From NCBI GenBank assembly GCA_028274465.1, contig CM051457.1, forward strand, positions 73,134,496 through 73,198,495: DNA of 64,000 bases, written 5' to 3'. Every line of letters begins with the position of its first letter. The stretch's first letter is position 1. Below the pieces are notes generated by a model, which was not told the DNA's origin, did not search any database, and saw only the letters and a list, made by a program, of their open reading frames with translations. The DNA comes from Plantago ovata (taxonomy: Eukaryota > Streptophyta > Magnoliopsida > Lamiales > Plantaginaceae). The position numbers were made by a program, and so were the translations under genes. Shown in pieces: positions 56,040 to 64,000 of this stretch.

Positions 56040-58008
56040 TGTTAGTAATTATAGGAAATTACCTCTAAGGTTAGTGCAGCGAAATTTGAAAATTTTCCTA
56101 CATGGATCATTGAATGATTATTTAACATGCTCCACATAAATAAAATAACATACCCGTTATTCAGCTTCCAGCTTCCATTAATCATTGATCTAATCATGAA
56201 TTGTTCTTCAAAGAACAACTGATTATCTTCTAAAGATTGTGACTGAACTCAGAACAATTTTAAGCTGCCTACGTACCCTCAGGATCAAGTCAAACGTAGT
56301 TCAATTCTTCGTTGATGAATTCTCCATGGATGCTAGGAAATCCGTATTCATAATCTACATGAAGCAAAACAAGAAATCTTAAAGATCATAATAATTGAGA
56401 ATTAATCAAAGAAGAAAAGAAAAGATTTAGAACGAATACAACCATGTAGAAGAAACCCAAAGAGAATGAGAGCTCTAAGCCACAAGCAGCAAAACACATA
56501 TCAAAACCCTACAAAAATCTCTCAGCCGGTTTTTCTGAATATATATGTGAAAAACGTATATTCTATTTTATATGGGCCTAGCCCAGTCGGTTGGTTCTCC
56601 TAGTTCCCATAGGAGAGGTCATGAGAGCTCATGGGTTCGAGTCAAGCAAGACCACAACTCTTTTCCTTTCCTCTTTTGGATTTTTAACACTTGAACTCCA
56701 TTCCAAATTTGTTCAAATGTAATTTCTAACTCTAATAAATTAAATCTAATTTAATCTAATTAACCTTTTCTTCTTTTACTAATTAAATCTAATTTAAATA
56801 ATTTACTTTTTAAAAGTATAACATTCTCAATAATATTAAATTAAATATTTATCAATCCAATTGATATTTTATTTAATTTAGTAATTAAGTTATAAATTTA
56901 ATTTTAACTTAATTAATAATTTCCATCAAATGAAATGTCCTTGACAATAGTAAATTAAATGTTATCAATTCAATTGACATTCAATTTACCCTAATGCTTA
57001 ATCGGGAGAATTATCACCTAGTTGTATATGACCCATAGGCCCTCACATATTAGACAATGATCAAATCAAGGTCTCAGTGAATATTCCTAGACAATCGTCA
57101 CTAGACAATACTAATATGTAAGAAACGTTTGTTGAGGAGATACAAACTGTCTGTGATGTAGAGTACTTTGATGATACGGTCCTTTCATTCTCGAATACTC
57201 GAAGAGTCTAGGATATGGATTAGTGTTTATTCCAATAACTCATCCATTGTCTCTCAATCTTCTTAGTCGATCTAGATGATTATGTCCAAACACCATTTTG
57301 ACACATATCTTTGCAGTGGCCACTGACTAACGATCACACTAAATATGAGATGTAGAGTATTCTCTCCTTGAATCTATTCGGAGGAATGAATCCTGATCTT
57401 GGTCCAATCACTGACACCACATGATTCCTAATATACCCAACGCATGCCCTATCTACCCTACTTTAAGAGTGCAAGCGCTGCGCATGGTCAAAGTATATTA
57501 TTCCACATATGATGTAGTATTGACCTCAAGTCTGAGGACTATTACATCACCTTACAATCCGATACTCCCATAGACACTTAAATAGAATTTACCAAATGGT
57601 TTCTCGGCTGCGTATGCCAACACTCTCCAATGTGCCCATGTGTCCATCATGAATAACCAAGCTATTCGCAGCAGTGAGAACTACTACATCCTCGAAGGAT
57701 CTGATGCAACACATGCTAGTCTCTATCGCATCATTGATATCCCATATCTCAATGACCATCAACTAGTGGCTAATTTTAGGACTTAAGTTCTGACACGCAA
57801 GCTCCCACTAACTTGGTGATTATCTTTAGTCCTTGGGAACATCTTACAGAATAATTCAAACAACCAAATAATCTATTCAGTAAATGTAATGCCAATTGTA
57901 TCTATGTATGCTTAAATAAATGTAACATAAATAAATACCAATAAGCTGAATGCGATAAAGTACATATCGTCCTTAATGTTGGTTGTCTCTAGGACATATA
58001 TACTTTCA
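56040..58008 (-). repeat. 5' LTR of G (1969 bp)
   Basis: It runs TGTTAGTAATTATAGG to ATATACTTTCA. Its end (TCTCTAGGACATATA) matches that of the F LTR, showing relationship, while most of the rest is diverged. Confidence 0.83.
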
Positions 58009-58880
58009 GTATTTTCGTATCAATCTCTATTTCATTTCCAGATCTACTATATTTTATATTGCTATGGTTATGATTATGAATATGCATGTTGCTTTATTCG
58101 TTATGAGTAGCTAATCGGTACGTGTTGATGGTAGGATGTAGGTTATATTGATATGTTTATGATTATGTTAGCATGAGGTATGTAAAGGATGCATATATGT
58201 ATGTGTTATGGCCGATTTCTATGTTAGGTTTATAGTTTGCTAATAACAAACCTTCGAATTAGGATAGTGACAGGATCCTAGGTCAATTAAAGACTATAAA
58301 CAATCACTTGCTAATAATATATCTTCGAATTGGTTGGTGACAACTTCCATGGTCGATTAAGGGTTATAACATAGCCATAACTACATGTATGTAATGCTGG
58401 AAATTTAGTAAGTGTTGAATTTCTCCATGTATGTTCGAGATTTCTAAGTATAGTGCCTCGTAATTGCTTTCAATGATATTGTATGCTTCGTTATGCATGT
58501 TATTGATGATACATGTCTACAAACGGTTTGACTACCTACGTCTATCGCTTGCTAACATATGATTAAGTTATATCAATATGCCTACTACCTACTATCAACC
58601 GCTTATATCATGTTTGAATCTCGTTAGTATCTATCTCTATCATTAGTGTTAGTATTTGTTATTTTCATTGATTTTACTTCATCACAATTATTCCAACATA
58701 TTTGTTCTTGATTGATTAAGTAGGAAGTAAGTTACGAACAACTTAGTTAAATCCTTAGATACCAACACTCGAGTTAGCTTGCCATTACACTAAGTTTTGT
58801 GTAGTTTAGAGTTAGCTTGGCATAGAAAACTAAGTAGTATTTGATAGTGTTAGTTTAAGCGGCGATTTTAGAACTCATCA
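58009..58880 (+). repeat. I: LTR remnant of a related Athila-like family
   Basis: Collinear with the 3' half of the C/E LTRs: the TATGAGTAGCTAA word, a duplicated CTTCGAATT segment in place of CTTCGTAGTG, and the ACACTCGAG word near 58770. It ends CTCATCA at 58880. The 5' half is missing where G abuts. Confidence 0.65.
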
Positions 58881-59167
58881 GTCGCCCGAGTGCCCCTATA
58901 TCAAAATTTTCATTTATATTGCCTTCGGCGTCGCCCGAGTGACCATATATCAAAATTTTCATATAAAGTGCGCGCACTCGGCACCACCTGAATGACTTTA
59001 GATGCTTGCGGACAACTCCCAGTGTTCACATAAAAATTATATATGAAAAATTTTCTCGCAGGATCCAAACATGAGTTTCAAATTTTAGCGGGAACTATTT
59101 CCACAGCTCCGTTGGCCTGACAGAAATCCATCCTATATATGACATCATCATCATTAATTTCCTATTA
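58881..59167. other. Unassigned sequence with a 49-bp duplication
   Basis: Two copies of GTCGCCCGAGTG followed by a TATATCAAAATTTTCAT word (58881-58913, 58930-58962). The remainder is unrecognised. Confidence 0.6.
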
Positions 59168-60250
59168 CAGTAAAACCTCTATAAATTAATATCGTTGGGA
59201 CCAGAGAATTTTATTAATTTAGAGAGATATTATGTTATCGATAAATTAATAATTTATTAATTTAAAAAGGTTTTAACGTGTATGTTCGTTGGTTGAATGA
59301 ACAAATGAATCTTTGATAGTGGATAATTGTCCGACCCATTCAAGCAATATCCAAGCGTTACAAAACATAGAGTTGTTCTTTTTACCACCAAACATGACTT
59401 CAAAACTTCAACCATGTGGTATTGAGATCATAAGAGCCTTTAAAATGTACTGCCGCAAAAGATTTTACCAAAAGATTTTGGAAGGTTATCAGTTGTACAT
59501 TTCTTCCCAAAAAAGATTAATGTTTTAAAAGCTATCAATCTGGTCCTCTCAGCTTGGACAATGAATGTGCAACAAGCTAAGAGACCATAGCAAATTGCTT
59601 TCAGCATTGCAAAATTCGTTCGGCACATCAAATTGGCTCAAGTGGTTTAAATGATACAAATTCTGGAGAAGACATTCGTGAGCTTTAGACTTGATCACTG
59701 GTATGAATCACCGACACAAAATGGACCTGAATCACTTGCTAGAATTTTTTGGTAAAAACAATGAATGTTACGAAGTTTAAAGAATTGAAGAATAGTGGCG
59801 GATAACATTCAAAATCTTGTAGACGATGAAGCCGAGGATGACAATTGATTTGGAACAAGTCACTTGAAAGGAAGCATTGCAAGAGACAACAACTCTTCAA
59901 AACTTTTTGTTGCAGTATGAGAATACAACACACAACTCTTGAGTGTAATGGAGAGATTTAAAGATGAATTCAACATACATTTGAAGTTCAATAAAAAACA
60001 AGTGACTATAGAATCAATTATACTAAACAGTCTTAGAATTTTAAAGTGCATAACACACATATATATGCAATATTTTAATAATTAATTTATCGTTTCGTCG
60101 AGACTTGGAAGGATTTCAAAAAAATTATTATCTTATTATTTTATTGATTGGGGTCCAAATTTGTACTGGTTTGCAAGTTGAGATCGGCCAAATTATTAGT
60201 TTTATCGAGGTTATTAATTTATCGAGTATTAATTTACGAAGGTTTTACCG
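59168..60250 (+). mobile_element. Pogo-like (Lemi1/Emigrant-type) DNA transposon, defective
   Basis: Terminal inverted repeats CAGTAAAACCTCTATAAATT at the left and, inverted, CGGTAAAACCTTCGTAAATT at the right, with TA duplicated outside both ends (59166-59167, 60251-60252). The terminal sequence is that of the Emigrant MITE family. Length is 1083 bp, too short for a full transposase gene. Confidence 0.85.
59313..59528 (+). pseudogene. Pogo/Tigger-type DDE transposase fragment
   Basis: A 71-codon relic of the DDE_1 catalytic domain: IVDNCPTH (second catalytic aspartate region), ELFFLPPNMTSKLQPC, then IIRAFKMYCRKRF. In intact relatives the residues after QPC/QPM contain the next catalytic aspartate; here the text reads GIE. 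The N-terminal DNA-binding domain and the first catalytic aspartate are absent. It cannot act and may be mobilised only in trans. Confidence 0.8.
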
Positions 60251-60337
60251 TACCTAGTTATAGTTATACAGAGGATATATTTAAAATCTCAAGACATCAT
60301 CACTCAAAGATTAACATCTAGTTGGTGAACATCTATA

Positions 60338-60482
60338 CTCCCTCTGTCCCGTTTGAAATTACCCAGTTTGACTTTTTTCGGTCAACAGTTTTCAACTTTG
60401 ACTCTCGATTACTTTTAAACTATAATGAAAAAATATTTAATAAAATTATATTATGAAAATTTTGGTTCAATATTTTCATAAG
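60338..60482 (+). mobile_element. Stowaway-like MITE end, interrupted by S3 LTR
   Basis: TA followed by CTCCCTCTGTCCCGTTTGAA, the usual Stowaway-type terminus, then AT-rich sequence up to the LTR at 60483. The second terminus is not in the window. Confidence 0.6.
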
Positions 60483-62045
60483 TGTTGGTCCCTTTAAACA
60501 ACAAGAAAAGACTAGAGGGGGGGGTGAATAGTCTTTTCAAACTTTCGTCGTTTAAAAACTTTCTCAGCAACTACTTATTACTTTTCAGTAATGAGTTCGC
60601 TGATCTTAACTTTCTCAGCAAGCGCAAGTTACTTCTCAGTAACTAGTTTTGCTGATACTTAAAATCAGAGAGCGGAAGTCTTTGATACAATAAGTGCTTT
60701 GTCAGTAAGTGATAGTTTCAGCAAGTGAAGTGAGTGACTGTGTACAGATAGATATGCTTTGCTGAAAACTAAATGCAGTAAGTAAATCACACAAACACTT
60801 TTTATAGTGGTATCTGAGAGTGGCGTAATCTCTCAACTAATCCACTTTGTCCTTTCTAGGACAGAATCCACTAATATAAGTTTGAGGTTCCTTACAACAC
60901 CTATCTAGAGCAATCCAAACAGAAACCAAAGCACACTTGCTTCGTTTCCAACCTAACTAGAGAACGAAATCTTGTTCTCCACCAAACTTGGGACTTTTAA
61001 TCAGCAACACTATGCTTGATTAAGTTCCCCCTGAATATCACGCCTGAAAGGGTGTATTTTGAGTTAGAGAGGTTTGGGATGAGATAACTTAATTATAACT
61101 TATTCAGTTACAACAGGTAATCTAAGAAACAAAACTTTGAATACTTTGCAGTAAACAAGTTTGGTTGTTTCTGGTGTCAAGACTTGTTCTTGTTCGAAAG
61201 AAAGAAAGAACACTTAACTAATTTCTTAGCCATGTAAGTTCTACGTCTTCACAAGTAGCTTTTTCAAGCTTTAAGTCTTGGAACGGATCAATGGCAGTAA
61301 AGAGTATTGAAGGGTATGTGAGTTTAAGCACAAGTGAGAGTTTGATCACGTTGTTGACACACTTCAACTCTTTGCCGAATGACCTCTATTTATAGTGAAA
61401 ATAATGAGCCGTTTGAATTTCAAATTCTAAGGCGTTTGTTCCTTAAGATGTCACTATCTTGCTTTTGTACTTTCAGCAGCGTCCTTGTTTGTCTTCTAGT
61501 CTTCATGTCCTTCGCGTGCATGCTTTGCATTTAATGCTCATTTGAATGAAATTCAAACAGTAACATTGGAGCGCAAATACAAGTACTTTCAGCAAGAGGT
61601 CACAAATGTTCATCAGCAAGTGGTCAGTCTCAGTTTCAGCAAGCACAACCTACTCTGTCGTTTAGATTTTCACTTATGCAATGCTGTTGCTGAAGTTTCC
61701 ACTTTCTGAGCAACATGTGCCTTTGTAGATACCAGTCTTCAGAAATCTTCTAGTCTTCAGATCTTCGAATTCTTCAAGTTTCTAAATGCTTCAATAGTTG
61801 GTTTGTGTAAACAAAGTACATCATCATCAAATGCTTCAATAGGTTGTATTTCTTTTCAGAAAACAAGATACATCATAAGCAGTAAAACCAACCTATCTAG
61901 CACCTACTCTAAGTCTTCAGCAAATGTTCCTCTTTTACAATGTCCTTAAAATTCTAAATTCCTATGGACCTTAAGAGTACTAGTTACTGGACTTTCCTTA
62001 ATTTAGCATGGTTAATTGCTCATCAAAATTACAAGTTTCCTAACA
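60483..62045 (-). repeat. Complete Sirevirus LTR of S3 (1563 bp)
   Basis: TGTTGGTCCC to GTTTCCTAACA on the plus strand. It is the reference for the truncated copies at 10858, 12194 and 15521. ATAAG (60478-60482) should be one target duplication. Confidence 0.88.
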
Positions 62046-62060
62046 AATTTCCCCCTTTTT
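62046..62060 (-). other. Polypurine tract of S3
   Basis: The minus strand AAAAAGGGGGAAATT is immediately upstream of the 3' LTR. Confidence 0.88.
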
Positions 62061-62306
62061 GATGTTAGCAATCCATGGCTAAATTAATTGTTACCCTTTT
62101 AGAGGTTTCTGATGTTGAATAAATCAGTTTAATGCAAGCATACTTGAATAATTAAACAGTAAGCATAAGTAAATTGCATAATCAAGAACCAATAAGAGTC
62201 AAAAGCTTTATTGCTGATAGTTATCTTTCAATAAGTTTACAGGAAAGATCAGAGATAACTACACAAAATCAGCAAACAAAAACTTGAACAGAACTATTAC
62301 AGAGAG

Positions 62307-63712
62307 TTATGCTCTTTCAGAGGATTTTCTCAAAATCTCTCTTACACTCTTCTCAGCAAGTGCAGTAAATTCAACACAGTCCTTTGCGTAATCTTCAAGT
62401 AGCTTACGGACTTGTAGTTGAAGAATCCTTGCATTTTTGCAAGCGGTATGATAATGCTTTTCAGCATTCATTTCCATGTAGTGAACTACCCACAAATACA
62501 TGCCCCAATTGCTAGCATGGAGAAGTTGTGTATCTGAAATGCTTTTAGGATGAATTTTCCTTAACCAGAGAAGATCTTCTTCTTGATCCTTAGCAGTGAG
62601 ATAGAAGTACTCATAAGGAATCAATCCAAGTTTCTTCTTTGATTTCTTGGTCACAGGGTCAGAGTAATAGGCAACACCAATTGGTTTTATCAAATCAGGT
62701 TCTTGTCTTATGGACTTACCAATTGAAGTTCTTCTTACTATGACTTCCAGATTCAGCCATCTCCCAACAATATTTCTTGGTAGGCATTCAGCCCTTTCTT
62801 TTCTTTTCATCTTGAGATCAATCCAAGTAAACATTTGGTTCAGTATAGCAGTTGGAAAGAACTCATTTACCAGCAAGTCTTCCAGCTTTAAGATCCAGCA
62901 ACCATGAACGTTTCTGATTACATTCTGAGTGGTTTCCTCATTATTGGTCTTTGTATATTCAATGCCGGAGCCAATAGCAATGCTGGCCAGCCTCTTTTCT
63001 TTCTGTCTTTTCCTTCTTCTTCTTGACTTTGCATTGTCTTGATCTCTTGCTGAATATCTTGAGTCAGAAGAGAAATGCTTTGAATGGCCAGACGGAGTTA
63101 AGGCTGTAATTGGTCTAGCTCTTATGGCTTGAGCTATGGTCTGATTGTCATCATCATCATCATCTTTATTCAAATCTTGATGAATTTCAGTATGACAAAA
63201 TTCTTTAGTTTCAACAATAGTTTTTCTCTTTTTCGGACTTGCTGAATTCAACTCAGATTCTGCTTGTGTTTTAGAACTTTGCTCTCTTTCAGCAAGAGGT
63301 TCTATAGTCAGTGGCGCTTCAGTAGGGGTAGGGGTTTTATTCCTTGAAGGTCTCTTTTGCTTATCTTCCCCCTTAGACATGGATTGCATCATTGGAGTAA
63401 TGTGCAAAGAGAAGAACTCATTGCAACTTTCAGCAAGAGTGCTTAGGCTGTTGTATTTCATAATGATTGCTTGCTGATCAGATGTCAGCTTTGACAATTC
63501 TTGTTTAATACTCACCATATTCTCCTCATGTCTGTGCTCTGTTGCGACTTTATCTTCAATGAAAGTCTGAGCCTTGACTAATGCAGACTTTGCTAGTCGG
63601 AGTGCTTGCCTTACATCTTCTTCATAGCTCTTGTGGTAAAGACTGATGTCTTTCTGAGCTATTGTAAGAGTAGTAGTGCGTCTCAGCACAGTAGCCAATA
63701 TCTTTCCGATAT
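62307..63712 (-). CDS. Additional 3' ORF of the Sirevirus-like element, N-terminus missing
   Basis: An open frame of at least 463 codons ending at 62307. It stays open upstream of the first TTG codon (63698) to the J LTR boundary, so the true start is lost. Seen: helical heptad-like stretch near residues 25-110, a KDDDDDDN acidic run near 180, a basic KSRRRRKRQKEKR cluster near 235 suggesting a nuclear signal, and a compact C-terminal half (GCWILKLEDLLVNEFFPT, RNIVGRWLNLEVIVRR, GLIPYEYFYLTAKD). No signal peptide or membrane segment is visible. Sireviruses often carry an env-position ORF here; this one resembles a gag/DNA-associated protein more than an envelope. Function unknown. Confidence 0.7.
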
Positions 63713-64000
63713 TGATGAACCGGATTTGTCAGATTCTAATTAATCAAATAAATTTGTATTTAGCCAAAGGCAATTCACAACTACAACGAAAACCGTAGTG
63801 TAGCAGTAAAATAACATCGAGTGTCGATCTCTAAGGACTATAACTAGCTTTATCTAATCTAACATAAACTATAAAATCAACAAACTACTTAGCAAAGGTT
63901 TTTCTTATCAGATAATGGAGGCTGGTGATAGTATGATCATTCAAAGCATAGCAGGTTAATAATCATGCATGAAGTACCCGATCGTTTTGCATAGAGATCT
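63713..64000 (-). repeat. J: Athila-like LTR of the D subfamily, partial
   Basis: The left edge TGATGAACCGGA matches D's 5' LTR from 35017 almost base for base. It abuts S3's ORF directly with no PBS, so this is the outer end of a 3' or solo LTR. GATAT (63708-63712) should be its target duplication. Confidence 0.85.

Larger units (their letters stand above)
51003..58008 (-). mobile_element. Element G: fossil Ty1/copia related to F
   Basis: The right LTR (56040-58008), PBS and leader are recognisable. Leftward, the sequence shows decayed similarity to F in order: leader (54115-54420), integrase zone near 52740-52790, the linker (ACTCCCACTAACCTCAAG near 52290), RT zones near 51870-51930 and 51520-51560, and a PPT-like CTCCCACT at about 51005. 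No frame remains open. The left LTR was not found. Much older than F. Confidence 0.68.
60483..63712 (-). mobile_element. Element S3: 3' end of a Sirevirus-like copia
   Basis: A complete 3' LTR, G-rich PPT and a long ORF downstream of where pol would end. Cut on the right by the J LTR. Pol is outside the window or lost. Confidence 0.8.

Overview
The window is plant nuclear DNA, apparently heterochromatic and intergenic, made almost entirely of nested and decayed LTR retrotransposons plus a few DNA-transposon remnants. I found no host gene, tRNA, rRNA or CRISPR array. The plant assignment rests on four signs. Two element families use Athila-type Ty3/gypsy pol and a primer site matching the 3' end of plant tRNA-Asp. 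Sirevirus-like and other Ty1/copia elements are primed by initiator tRNA-Met. There is an Emigrant/Lemi1-type (pogo) element and a Stowaway-like MITE end. The species cannot be named from this.

Layout, left to right (labels are mine). A (1-7111, minus) is an Athila-like element with 5' LTR, PBS and gag-PR-RT-RH-INT, broken by frameshifts and by loss of the RT YMDD region. It sits inside S1 (7112-12193, minus), a Sirevirus-like copia. S1's LTR is the first of a head-to-tail LTR series (10858, 12194, 13512) that runs into a 100-N gap. S2 (13751-16680, minus) is a second Sirevirus copy. It is fused at about 16680 to C (16681-22977, plus), a gag-protease-only Athila-like element. C's 3' LTR abuts a truncated 3' LTR of D (22978-46261, minus), another non-autonomous gag element. 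D is split twice. E (26106-34453, plus) is a complete 8.3-kb gag-protease-only element with 5-bp target duplication ATCCT, inserted in D's gag. F (36014-46061, minus) is a 10-kb copia with 2.1-kb LTRs and target duplication TTCGG, inserted in D's 5' LTR. D itself sits in an antisense Transposase_28-type ORF of H, a plus-strand Tat-like element (46262 to about 50579). G (about 51003-58008, minus) is a fossil relative of F. I (58009-58880) is an LTR remnant. A pogo-like element (59168-60250) and a MITE end (60338) follow. S3 (60483-63712, minus) is a Sirevirus 3' end with a long extra ORF, cut by another Athila-like LTR (J, 63713-64000).

How the parts fit: C, D and E lack reverse transcriptase and integrase but keep LTR ends, a tRNA-Asp PBS (in D and E) and a PPT of the same family type as A. 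They are therefore best read as parasites mobilised by an A-like partner. G and F share a leader architecture.

The most interesting signal is structural RNA/DNA rather than protein. Athila-family LTRs carry arrays of GC-rich near-palindromes with a constant core and co-varying arms just upstream of the TATA box, and the same core recurs near the end of the coding region in all three non-autonomous elements. The F/G copia leaders carry a strong self-complementary element about 160 nt from the PBS, and further in a set of hairpins with a constant AGGCGGC loop (sense strand) and compensated stems. These look like candidate dimerisation or packaging signals. That is inference from the sequence read by eye; no folding or database search was run.
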